Part shown: one piece after another, positions 12,108 to 22,205 of the stretch | Position numbering within the stretch: position 1 is the first letter of the stretch | How the letters are laid out: the number at the start of each line of letters is the position of its first letter | Program-made: the position numbers and the translations under genes | DNA from: Zingiber officinale | Taxonomy: Eukaryota; Streptophyta; Magnoliopsida; Zingiberales; Zingiberaceae | Assembly: GCF_018446385.1 (NCBI RefSeq) | Contig: NC_056004.1 | Coordinates: 5,980,767 to 6,044,766, forward strand | DNA length: 64,000 nucleotides | Direction: 5' to 3' | The notes under the pieces: generated by a model | Seen by the model: only the letters and a program-made list of their open reading frames with translations | Told to the model about the DNA's origin: nothing | The model's database searches: none

Positions 12108-12912
12108 GCACGTTCATCATTGTTTCCGAGGTGACCGTTGGAATGTCCATGGCCACCTAGTTGAAGCGCTGAATGTACACTCGGAGTGGCTCCCTCGCGC
12201 CTTACTTGATGGCAAACAGGTTGACGCTTGTCTTCTGGTGGCGCCTGCTGCTCGTAAAATGATGGAGGAACGCCGTTCGGAATTCCTTGAAACTTGTGAT
12301 GGATCCGTCCGGCAATCTCCGAAACCACCGATGTACCGATCCCGAAAGCGTGGTGAGGAACACTCGGCACTTCACACCATCTGTGTATTGATGCAGAGTG
12401 GCGGTGCTGTCGAACTTACCCAGGTGGTCGTCTGGGTCGGTTGTCCCGTTGTACTCCCCGATCGCGAGGGGCGCATAATGCTTCGGCAGCGGATCACGAA
12501 GAATGGCGTCTGAAAACTGCCGGTTGATCCGCTCGGGTGACGAGTCTGTTCGGGGCGCCTTTCCTTTTCTGACGTCCCGGACGGGTGCTTCGTCCGATGA
12601 AGATCCCTTGTCTTGATTGGCTTGCGCTACCTCCGAGGGCGTCTGGAACAGAGCCCGATGAAAAGGTATCGGGGCGGGCGGCGCCCCCATCTGAGTGCCG
12701 GCCGGCCCCTTATTTTGCCCCCATATTGAGAGCTGCTCCTGCCTGTCTTCGGGTGGGGCTCGGCCCCCCGAGGCTGATGTCGCCTGCTGCGCTGCCCGCT
12801 CGGCCTGAGCTTTCTGCTGCTGCTCCACGATTTTTGCTGCTCGCGCTTGGACGAGTGCTTCGAGCTCCTCGGGAGAGAGCGTTACCAGAAGTTGACGTCC
12901 AGCTTCTTCCAT
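12108..12912 (-). pseudogene. Ty3/gypsy (Tat-type) gag, 5' part only
   Basis: Reading leftward from ATG at 12912, the protein begins MEEAGRQLLVTLSPEELEAL and contains the Retrotrans_gag-like core (DPDDHLGKFD, VFLTTLSGS, WFRRLPDGSITSF). It is the close relative of the gag at 51049 on the plus strand and is the better-preserved copy through the linker near residue 130, where the other copy has lost bases. The open frame stops at about 12202 after 'LFAIK'; homology can be followed to about 12108, where the element is cut off. No protease or polymerase follows. Confidence 0.85.
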
Positions 12913-12957
12913 CTTTTAGGCTCGGATTCAGGTGTGTTCCCACAGACGGTGCCAATT

Positions 12958-13797
12958 TGATCCTGTCCGAGCGCTGAGTCAACGGACGCTGAGGACGTGG
13001 CACGCTCCGCTATCTCCGACTGGTGATGTAGCTCTCCGGCGAACCTGCAAAGAAGCTGAGCCGAGAGGGATTTCCCAGCGACGGCCCTCCGACGCTCAAG
13101 TCAGACAACGAGAGAGGCAGCGTAATGTGGCTACAGTAAAGAGTTGCGCATACCTTCGTCGACGTCTGGGGGTCCTTATATAGGACCCCGGGGAAGCGCA
13201 GACACGCTTCCCGATGCGTGCACGCTTCCCGATGCGTGCACGCTTCCCCAAACATACCTTAACGAGCCTGTGTCAGAAAAGTACCTCTGGCGTCATTCCG
13301 CAATCGTCCGAGCATATCCCGGATGTGATGGTGGAAGCTTCCACCGTATGATCCTGTGTACGGCTCGACCGCCAACTCTGCTGCTTGTCGGCCGCATGTG
13401 TCTCGAGGATGATGTTATCCCCTGTCTCCTTTGTCCTCTTGCGTTCCCTGTCTGTTCCAGGACCGAGCGGGTCGGCCGCTCGGCAAGCATATCATTTCTG
13501 CATCGTTCATATGCTCGGATGAGACTGCCCCTGCCTGTGTTGCCTTGTGCACCGCCCGAACGGACAGCCCGCTCGGCCCTTGAAACCTTTTTACCTTGAG
13601 CATCGGAAACCCGACCCCTAGTCGGGTTGTCTTTTATTCGGCTCGGGGGGATTCACAGCCAGTTGGCTCGATTCATCCGGTCGGTCGGCCTGCTTCGCCC
13701 GGTCGGCCGGGTCTCAGGGTTGAATCTCTTGACCTTTGACCTCCATGTGTCGTTGACCTTCTTCCAACGAGGGTCCTCTGCCCTTACCACCGGATCA
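12958..13797 (-). mobile_element. 5' LTR of a gypsy (Tat-type) fragment
   Basis: On the minus strand the LTR runs from TGATCCGG to CAGGATCA, giving a 6 bp TGATCC/GGATCA terminal inverted repeat shared with the LTR at 50269-51003. Next to it, on the gag side, lies TTGGCACCGTCTGTGGG, the likely primer-binding site. A 20 bp piece (CGCTTCCCGATGCGTGCA region, 13205-13245) is tandemly duplicated. Together with 12108-12912 it is a 1.7 kb remnant with no 3' half. Confidence 0.8.
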
Positions 13798-13916
13798 ATA
13801 TAAAATATATTTGTTAAGATATATGAAAATGTGTTTGTATGTGTCGATTGTTAAATGTGATTGTATGGATGTATGGATAAATGTGAAATATAATTGTGTG
13901 GATTGTGACGTGTGAA

Positions 13917-14468
13917 TAAGGATGTAAATGAACCAAACGGTTCGCGAGCTATTCGGAGCTCGATTCGGTAAAAAGCTCGTTCGAGTTCGTACGTTTATCT
14001 TATCGAGCCGAGCTCGAGCTCGATTTCGAGCTCGACAATTTTATCGAGCTAAACTCGAGCTTAAGGATATTCGGCTCGTGAGCTCGCGAACATGTTCGTT
14101 TATAGACTCGCGTGCCAAAAAACAAGCCTTAAATTGAGCCAAAAAAACGAGCTCTAAAACGAGCCAAAAAATGAGCTTTAAAACGAGCCAAAAAATGAGC
14201 TATAAAACGAGCCAAAAACGAGCTCTAAATGAGTCCGAAAATGAGCCCGAGCTCGTTTAACGAGTTAAGTTCGTTAACTTTGATAATCGAGCTAATAAGA
14301 GCCGAGCTCAAACTGTTCGCGAGCTTAATAATTCTAAAACGAGCCGAGCTCGAGCCTTGAGATAAAAGCTCGATTCGAGCTCGAGCCGAGCTCGAGCCCA
14401 AATATAACTTAAACGAGCCGAACTTGAGCTTAATATTGTTCGACTCGGTTCGACTCGTTTACATCCCT
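13917..14468. mobile_element. non-autonomous terminal-inverted-repeat element with 9 bp target duplication
   Basis: The ends AGGATGTAAATGAACC (left) and AGGGATGTAAACGAGTCGAACC (right, reverse complement, interrupted) form an imperfect inverted repeat. The element is flanked by a perfect 9 bp direct repeat ACGTGTGAA (13908-13916 and 14469-14477). A 9 bp duplication is typical of Mutator-like elements. The interior is a low-complexity field of GAGCTCGAGC and AACGAGCC(A)AAAA words with no protein function. Confidence 0.75.
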
Positions 14469-14589
14469 ACGTGTGAAACACTTTAAATTGTTTGTACATA
14501 CGAAATGTTGTCGTTGTGATGATTTCTTTTATATATGAAAATTGTAAACATGTTTGAGTTTAAATATAAATTGTTTTTTGCATTTTCTT

Positions 14590-14975
14590 TTTAAACACCC
14601 ACAAAATTAATTATTCCATCAATAAATATCAAAACGGATTACCAACAGAATCATCGATTCCGTCAATAAATTCTATTGTGGAATACTGACAAAATCGGTT
14701 ATTTCATCAGTAATTACCAATAGAATCGATGATTCCATCAGTATTATTTACTATAAAAATTCATTTTCCGTCGGAAAATAAAATTTACATAAATTAATTT
14801 CGTTAGAAATCATCAACAAAAAAAATATAATTCCGCCGGTAAATCCTTATTCAACAAATTATCTATTATTAAATTATTTTCTATCATACCTTCATTATTA
14901 AATGTCTACATCGATAAAATTATCATGAAATTTTGGATCGGTAATCTTGTCTACTTTTATAGTGTTATCTTTTCT
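14590..14975. repeat. CACTA-type subterminal repeats
   Basis: Repeated words of the form TACCAACAGAATC, GATTCCGTC, CCGTCGGAAAATA and CCGCCGGTAA in both orientations resemble the 'accgacggaat' subterminal repeats of plant CACTA elements. 'TTTTATAGTG' near 14964 would be a CACTA end seen from the inside. It may be the right end of the element whose transposase remnant lies at 10640-11725. Confidence 0.45.
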
Positions 14976-15049
14976 CTTATTTATTGGCTAGCTCTTGTCA
15001 CCAAAACTGTGTCTTAATTAGGGTTTCTTCTGCATCCAATTTTTACAAT

Positions 15050-16600
15050 CGTATTAAAATTGATAAATGACTGTCAAGTTGAAGTTCGTACTGTAGTTAT
15101 CTAGAGACCTATCTTTGAATTGATCCAACGATTTGACTTGAAAACGACTGGTTGATGAAGCAAGAAAGTACAACGGACTGCAAAGTCCACGCATGTAGAT
15201 CTCTTCCATCCTCTTACAACGTACGTATTTCAACAATCGATTTCATTGTCAATCAAATTCATTACCGTAATTGATGGTTTCCAGCACGAGCTAAGTGTTC
15301 ATAAACAAATGGCATGCAGTTTGACCACGCACTCACCGCGGGCATTATTAGAAGATTAGTTCACATAATGAAATAAATGACGACATGAATGAGACTGGAA
15401 ATTCATGAGGATACGACCAACTCAAAGTGAAAAAATGAAAGAAAAACAAGGTCGATAGAGAACTAATCCAGTTTGAAAATATGCATTTTAAAAATATTTT
15501 TATTTTTTTTTGTCGTTTTCTTTTTTCTTCAATCGAGACTAATTGACCTGCTAAGACTTTTAATGCTACAAGTCAACGAGGAGATTGAATGCTCGGATTG
15601 TTGGTAGATAAGCGTCCAAATCTATGAGCAGATCTCGTCAAATTGTCAATTTGCAATGTGCGAAGAATTATCGAGAGGATTGGATTCCCATTATCTAGTG
15701 GATTAAAGAAGAATCGTGACGACTTATGCATGTATTTATGTAACAATATATAAGCCAATGGCACTTAAATTGATGAGTCATAATTTCGGAAAGCAAATAA
15801 CAGCTAAGTTTAAAAAAAAAAAAAAATCCACACACCCATCAAGGGACAGTGATACGAATTTATATATCAAATTAATAATCTAATAAAATATTAAGATTTT
15901 ATAGGGCCATTAGCTGTTTAGTTTCGAATCAAATTAAGATTTTATAGAATCAGTCACGCATTAGTTAAACGTGATCCGGTCGTTGACATTTTTGCGCCAC
16001 GTTGGGGTAATGATTTGGACGGCGTGGATCCGATCTCTAGCTCAATTAAGTGTCGATAGTGAGTTTAATTAAGTGTTTTTATTTTAGGTCCCATCAATTT
16101 CATTCACCAAGTCGGCATCCATTCAGTAATGGGACACGTGTCAATTTTCAGGCAGTTGGGGATTGAGACCAAAATGAATGCACAGGCTGAGGGATGATGA
16201 GCAAGATCTTGAGCAAATCTGAGATTTTCTTTTATGAAGGATTTGATATTGCATCTATATTTCCTAATTCCTAGAAAAAAAAAATCACTGACCAGGCGGG
16301 TGCTTTAATTAAGGTGTTGCAGGCGATTTAATTTGAGGAGAATCTCGGATTTCCTGCTTGGCCCAAATTACGTTGGGCTCAGGTCCACGAAACGAAAGAG
16401 TTGTTTTCAGTACTTTTGCGAGTTAGTCCGTTCCACCGTTCTCGTTTTTTTTAATTGCAATCGGGTTTACATTCATTAATTTTGAAAGTGAGAGATTCAG
16501 TCCTATATAAATTAACTATCGATTGCAAAGATAAATTAAAAAGCAGGGATAACTCATTAGTACAGTATTTTAGATCAATCATTTATTAAAAAAATATCCA
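15050..16600 (+). repeat. duplicated low-copy segment, unit 2 (blocks A-B-C)
   Basis: Block A (15050-15475) matches 36130-36515: both have 'GCAAGAAAGTACAACGGACT', 'CACCGCGGGCATTAT' and 'GGATACGACCAACTCAAAGT'. Block B (15500-15800) and block C (16180-16420) match unit 1. Between B and C is a stretch absent from unit 1 that includes a palindromic G-box. I saw no coding exon. Confidence 0.75.
16134..16142. promoter_or_regulatory. G-box/ABRE-like palindrome
   Basis: GACACGTGTC contains CACGTG, the core bound by plant bZIP and bHLH factors. No transcription unit was found beside it, so its role is uncertain. Confidence 0.25.
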
Positions 16601-17127
16601 TTAATTCGTTAAAGATATGATTTAATTCTTAAATGTATGGAAAAACTAAGGTGTGATGCTACCATCCTATTGTTTCGAGATATTCAAATCTTGCGACCTT
16701 AAAGGAAGGAATAAATCTAAGAATTAGAGGTGGACTGAGCTTGGTCGAGTCCACTTAAAATTTTGAAGATCATGGCGAAGGCTTGCCTACTAAGAGTATC
16801 TCGGAACTTCCACTGTGAGTTGGCAGCTTTGAAAAACCTCCCTCCATAGGGAGCGAGGTTTTTCATTTAATCGAAGTTACGGAGCTGCTTCTTCACCTTT
16901 TTATTTTTTTATTTTTATTTTTATATTAAAATATTCTTCTCATATTTATTAAAAAAACAAACAATGGCTTCTTCACCTTTTTTTTTTTAATTAATATAAA
17001 TTTTTTAATTTAAATATAATACTATAGGTGTTTTTTAAATTAGGAGAGAGATATATGATGTGAAGGTTTAAAAAATATGGGATTCATAAAAAAATTATTG
17101 AGAGATTTTTTTTATAGTAGAGAGATG
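16600..17127. other. AT-rich repeat DNA, no gene
   Basis: Contains a small inverted repeat (AAAAACCTCCCTCC...GGGAGCGAGGTTTTTC, about 16833-16866) and T-rich tracts. The words near 16790 loosely mirror 18640-18690, so the hAT at 17136 may have landed in an older small element. I could not define that element's ends. Confidence 0.3.
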
Positions 17128-17135
17128 TGTGAGAT

Positions 17136-18600
17136 CAAGGCTGACCCTGAAGCATGTCACCAAGGGCGATGACCAAGGGGCCCCGATTTTTAGGGGCTCC
17201 GATTTTGACATGCATATATAATATATATTATATATACTTAGATTGTTTTAATAAAACCTAAAAAATATATTTGATTGAATTATTTTAATAAAGGTCCAAA
17301 AATATATATATATTGTTGAATTATTTTAATAAAGATCATAAATATATTTTCTATTAAAATTTAAGAAAAAAATCTAAAAAAGAAAAAAAAAGAAAAGTAA
17401 ACGATCCTCTTTTCTCTTTCCAATTAGATTTTATTTCTTGTACAATTCTTTCTTCATCAATTTGTTTACAGAAGTCATAAAACTCTAAATAGTAAAGTAT
17501 GAATCTTGAATGCTAATTTCCTCCCTTCTTCTCCTTTGAATCTCTTCTAATTAAATTAGAAAAGTTTATTAATTTTAGTTTCATCAATATCATTATTCAT
17601 CAATATATAAACTTACAACATAAGTTATCTATTTATCTATATTTTTTCTTATTACCAATATTCAATATTGATTTTTAATATTGTATTGAAGTCAATATTT
17701 TATGATTTTTCTTATAGATTTGAAAGAGTATAAATAAATCATCCCAATTTTAATCATCATATAATAAATTAATTATATCGATTACTTCAAGCACAAACCA
17801 AACTTTATTGTTCTTTGACTATTATTTTCACTGCTTGAGTTTGTTTCATTATTAGCTTTGTTGCTGGTTTTGTGTGTTTTATTTTTACACCTAAAATTTG
17901 TAATACAAACATGTTTCCAAAAAAATATCAATCTTAGAGTTAGAAAAGAAACAAAAGAAAAATAGTGGCATAGATTATTAAAACTCACAAAGGTGTTCTT
18001 CGTAAATTTTTTAAAGCTAGCTCTTCAATTGAAGATTTAGTTGATGAATTGCAAGAAGAAAGTCAAGAAGAACTAAATAATCATGCAACAAATGAGCAAC
18101 AATCGAGTAATAAAAAATAATTAAATAATTATGCAATCAATGAGCGGGAAGAATTGAGATAAAATGATGATTATAATCATGCAATGAATGAGCAAGAAGA
18201 ATTGAGAGAAAATGATGATAATGATTTGAATGTAAATGGCTTGATAATTTTATGTATCGAAAATGAGGTGTTAGAAAAACTTGATTTTGAAGACATTATT
18301 GATTATTTTGCTTCTCAAAATGCTACAAGATATAGATTTTTTCAATGATTATTTCATACTTATTTTTTTTATTTGTAGGTATTACACTTTTTTGAGAACT
18401 TAGGAAACATATTTTGTATATATGAAGAATCTTGATAAATAAATTTTGTATAGAGTTTATCATATTTTAAATAAAATATATTGATTTTAAAAATTTTCTA
18501 TTAAATTATATTCAAACGGTACGTTAGTATAAATTTTTTTCTTATAGAGGCCACTTTACTCTTTTCGCCCAAGGGCCCCCAAAAGTCAAGGTCGGCCCTG
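17136..18600 (+). mobile_element. hAT transposon, internally deleted, with 8 bp target duplication
   Basis: Ends CAAGGCTGACCCTGA (left) and CAGGGCCGACCTTGAC (right, reverse complement) form a terminal inverted repeat. The element is flanked by a perfect 8 bp duplication TGTGAGAT (17128-17135 and 18601-18608), the hallmark of hAT insertion. Inside are remnants of a TTF-type hAT transposase: an N-terminal piece (MFPKKYQS at 17912, with the following HKGVLRKFF region near 17990) and a C-terminal piece near 18240-18345 (ENEVLEKLDFEDIIDYFASQ). The catalytic middle is missing, so it is non-autonomous. Confidence 0.85.
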
Positions 18601-18608
18601 TGTGAGAT

Positions 18609-19150
18609 TTTTTACTTTTGACATGGCACGGATGTTGCAACAAAGTTCTCCGAGAGCTCCAACAACTGTGGATGCTCTAACATCGGCGTTAAAAAATATA
18701 ACACCTATGGTGAGATGGAGACGATCAGTCAACAAAAACAACCGAGGTCGTGCTTGAACACCTTGGACATGATCTAAATCCACAACTATAGGGACGTAGC
18801 TTAAACTTAATGTAATAAATCATCCGCCCCCACGACCCACTCCCTCGCCTACTCCCCAATCTCAACCACGTGCCACTTTACCAACCGCCGAAATACTAAA
18901 AACTTGTTTTTAAGCTCCAAGGAAAATTCGATCTTTCTTTTTTCTTTTTCTTCTTCTTGTTTGAGCTTTTGCCTCAATCTTTGGCTTAAATAGTGAACGT
19001 AAATGTGGTGATGCCTGAGGCACTGCTTCCAATTACGATGGCACCTGTGATGACAATGCCCATGATACTCTACCCTCTATCAAGACACAGTGACACCCAC
19101 ATGCTACAAGGCAGCGATCGCTCTAGCCACGACCATCCCCGCCATCGGAT
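18609..19150. other. unassigned sequence upstream of the TPP-like fragment
   Basis: Contains a pyrimidine-rich tract (about 18925-18960) and a GC-richer stretch (19010-19150) that may derive from the first exon of the neighbouring phosphatase fragment, but no uninterrupted frame links them. Confidence 0.3.
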
Positions 19151-19333
19151 ACGAGAGAGACTTTAACTCTGCTTGGATGGTGAGAAGAGCTAGCTATGCT
19201 TGCGAGCACCGTTAATCAGATTAATATGGAGTAAATTTAGCATCCATCCTCTTTGAGCAAGTTCGAATAGCTCATGAATGTGGTCAAGGGTAAGCAAATC
19301 ATGATGTTCATAGACCACGACGGGACTCTCTCT
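19151..19333 (+). pseudogene. trehalose-6-phosphate phosphatase-like exon fragment
   Basis: The frame at 19241-19333 reads HPSSLSKFE, a stop (TAG at 19268), then VVKGKQIMMFIDHDGTLS. This closely resembles the start of the catalytic domain of plant trehalose-6-phosphate phosphatases, where a 'HPSAL..FE' stretch precedes 'GKQIVMFLDYDGTLSPIV'. DHDGT carries both aspartates of HAD motif I. Upstream, 19153-19179 reads YERDFNSAWM before a GT, which could be the preceding exon end. The frame is cut immediately after TLS, where LTR sequence begins, and no downstream TPP motif was found. In an intact enzyme this domain removes phosphate from trehalose-6-phosphate. The fragment cannot be functional. 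Confidence 0.55.
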
Positions 19334-22196
19334 TGTTGGGAGATTATTGGTGCAATCTGTAGAATTGTTGCGCTAGAGAGGGTAAATAGTACTAGTGGTT
19401 TTTCACGTTCGTTTAAAACTCGGAAAGTAAAACGCAGCGGAATAAAGAAAAACAAACAATGCTAACACTGCCAAGTTTTTACTTGTTTTGGAGCCTATGG
19501 CAACTCCTACTCTAAGGCTCGCATGTAAAAGTACTTTCGTTAGTCAATCACTAATTAATCAGAAAGTTACAAAAACAATTACAATTTGAGTAAAGTAACT
19601 TTAATAATAAAAGAAATACTGACGACTTAGAGGAAGAGATCTTTAGTGTAGTCGTCGTCGGAGCAGCGTTTGGGCATCGTAGAGTCGATTCCGGAGCAGC
19701 ATGCAAGAGTGGAAGTTGTTCTAATTGATGTACCCAAGCTGTTGGTCGAACCCTCTTTTTATATCCCACTTCGGGGCCTAGGGGCCCCATGCACCCCACA
19801 AGGCTGATGTGGCAACACCTCATCGAAACTTCATCCGGCAAAACTCATTCATCTCCGGGCGCTGGGACTGATCCAGGCACCTGGACCAATGACGTGGATT
19901 GGTTAGTCTAAGCGTGCCACCGTAGGAAGAAGATGGATTTTTATTGGTCCAGGCGCCCAGATCATCCAGGTGGCCCGGTGACAAGGGTTGGTCACCCTCT
20001 ATGCACCCTCATACCCACTACCCCAGGCGCTTGGAGAAACTCCAAGCACCAGGAGGTCTAGGCGCTTGGATAGTCCTTTTCCAGCATCTTCTTTCCTACA
20101 AAAGTGTTAGCACAAAGAGCATATATGGAAATTAAAATAGCAACTTATTTATAGTTTTATGACTGTCTGATCTTGACTTTGAGTTTTGTTGAAACTCTAC
20201 TTCGGACCGACGCCTACTGTTTCCTCTACGGTGAACGCATCCTCACTACTCTTCTTAGGAAAGTTTACCTTTGTCAGATCGGTCCTCTAGACTGTCTGGA
20301 CTTTTACTAAGCATCCGAGACCTCAAGACTTTCTGTTGGACATCCGAACCTCAACCTGTCTAACTTTTCACCTGGTGTCCGTGACCCCAGGACTTTCACC
20401 TAGCGTCCTCGACCCTAGGATTTCACCCGATGTCCTCAATCTGTCAAATCTTTACCTAATCCCATAGACTAAGATTTTGTTGCCTAACCACAGTTATGAC
20501 TTTCACCTGCCTAGTATCCACTATGATTTCTTTGTATGGTCTCAACTAAGACTTTCACCTTGCCTAAGATCACTTAGGACTTTCTGTACACTTAGTTCAA
20601 TTTGTTAGAACATAACACAGCTAAACTTTGAACCTTTGCCAATATCAAAATACAAGTTTTATTAGCTAGTGTTTTCAGCACCAACGCAATCATCCTCAGT
20701 TCAATGTTGACCAGGTTAACTAAGCTCGAGGGGATTCGAGCTTGAGTTTCGATATTTGGATAATATGTGAGAAGAGGTCAAGTAAGTCAAGGTTGACCAG
20801 ATACTTAATAAAATGTGAGAGAAAAGTTAAGTACGTCATCGAGGACCAAATGCTTTATTGGGAAAGTCCTAACTATGATTAGGAAAAAGAAAGTATAAGT
20901 GGTTCAAGAAGGACTGCACGTTGGCAAAGAAAAGTACTAACTATGATTAGATAAAGGAAATTCCAAGTGAGTCAAGCAGGATTGTATGTTGGCAAAGGAA
21001 AGTCCTAATTGTAATTAGACAAAGGAAAGTCCAAGTAGGTTAAGGAAGATCACACGTTGTCAAAGGAAATCCCTAACGGTGGTTAGACAAGAAGAAAATC
21101 CAAGTGGATCAAGTAAGACCACACTTGGTGATTAAAAGTCTAACGAGAAGTTGGCAAAGAGAAATTCCAAGTGGGTCAAAGGTTGACTAGACACTTGGCA
21201 GTCATAAATCCAACAAGGAGTTGGCATGAAACGAGGAAGTCCCGACGTAACAAACTTCCAAAGGAATTTGACTCAGATATCGGAACGAGGTGATCTCAAA
21301 TGAGAAATGAAGATGATTTAGAGCTCTACACTTTTCACTACTTATCAATCAATTAGGTAATTGATTAGAAGAGTCAATCGATGAAGTAATCGATTGGTTC
21401 ACGCAGTATAGTACATAAGGTGTGTTAATCGATTTGGATAATCGATTAAGGTCAATTTAATCGATTGGTTGATTGATTGAGATGTTTGTCTAACAAGCGG
21501 TGGCATATGAGTCGATCAGGTGATCGATTAAAGTCACTCAATCAATTAGGTAATCAATTGGGAGAAGAAGTTCACGACACACAGTGAATTGATTGGTTGA
21601 TCGATTGGGAGAAGTTTATGAGCCAATACTGCGCTTCTGAATCAATTAAATAATCAATTAAAGCTCATAATCTATTAGGTAATTGATTAAGAGAAGCAAA
21701 AAAGAGTTGTTGCGAGCTTTGGGCGGTTGGATTTACTCAGATCTGAAGTGACAATCAATTGAGGGTAAGGTCAATCGATTGAGAGCCCTAATCCGTGGAT
21801 ATAAAGGCGCCCACAAGGATTCAAATAAACTTCTTCTTCATCACTACCCTCCATCAATTCTTGAAGTTTTTGGAGACAAGTGTTGTTTCACTTTCCAAGC
21901 ATCAAGAGGTAATTCACAGTAACAAGAGATCAAGAGCAAATGTCCTTCATTGTTATTTTTATTTCCTTGTTTTTGTTACATTTCCTATTGTATTTCTCGT
22001 ATTTACTTATACGAGGCTTCTCCAACTCCTAGAAGGAGGTTTTCATAGTATATATACTATGAGTGATGAGAGTGGACGGTTGGATTAGACACTTTAAGGA
22101 TGTGGATATTAAGTAAAATCAAGAGTGTTAGCATTGTTTTGAGTTTTCCGCTGTAAATCATCATCAACTAAATAATTGGAGCTAATTACCCCTTTA
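19334..22196 (+). mobile_element. LTR a of the nested TR-GAG-type pile (interrupted)
   Basis: Starts near TGTTGGGAGATTATTGGTGC, is split by a solo LTR at 19358-20686, and resumes ATCCTCAGTTCAATGTTGACC. Apart from the insertion it is about 1.5 kb and collinear with LTR b (22206) and LTR c (31494). Shared blocks include GTCAAGTAGGTCAAGGTTGACC-type repeats, AATCGATT palindromes (21340-21780) and 'TCATAGTATATATACTATGAGTG'. Its last 25 bases are replaced by ATTGGGAGAT just before LTR b. Confidence 0.7.
19358..20686 (-). mobile_element. solo LTR with 5 bp target duplication
   Basis: Plus-strand ends TGTAGAATTG...AGCACCAACG. It is flanked by the direct repeat CAATC (19353-19357 and 20687-20691). 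On the minus strand it begins like the 52600-59502 element LTRs, and it shares with them GCAGCGGAA.A.AAAGAAA and CAATGCTAACAC, plus repeated 'ACTTTCACCT..C' blocks. The length, 1329 bp, is nearly that of the LTR at 52600 (1333 bp). No internal region is present, so it is a product of LTR-LTR recombination. The final A of CCAACA has mutated to G. Confidence 0.8.
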
Positions 22197-22205
22197 TTGG
22201 GAGAT

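Noticed and set aside
12585..13599. Long overlapping reading frames on both strands (up to 151 codons)
   Set aside because: They lie within the GC-rich gypsy gag/LTR and are opposite-strand or out-of-frame shadows; only the minus-strand gag frame has family motifs.
16833..16866. Small inverted repeat read as a terminator or MITE end
   Set aside because: Too short, and no target duplication or transcript context.
19274..19465. 63-codon frame starting at the TPP-like ATG taken as a gene
   Set aside because: Only its first 20 codons match TPP; the rest is LTR sequence read by chance.
20720..20745. GGGGATTCGAGCTTGAG resembling a reverse tRNA T-arm
   Set aside because: No cloverleaf partner stems; it is a conserved LTR block repeated at 31545.
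21340..21780. Regular spaced repeats considered as a CRISPR array
   Set aside because: Units are degenerate ATCGATT palindromes of irregular spacing inside a plant LTR; the genome is eukaryotic.
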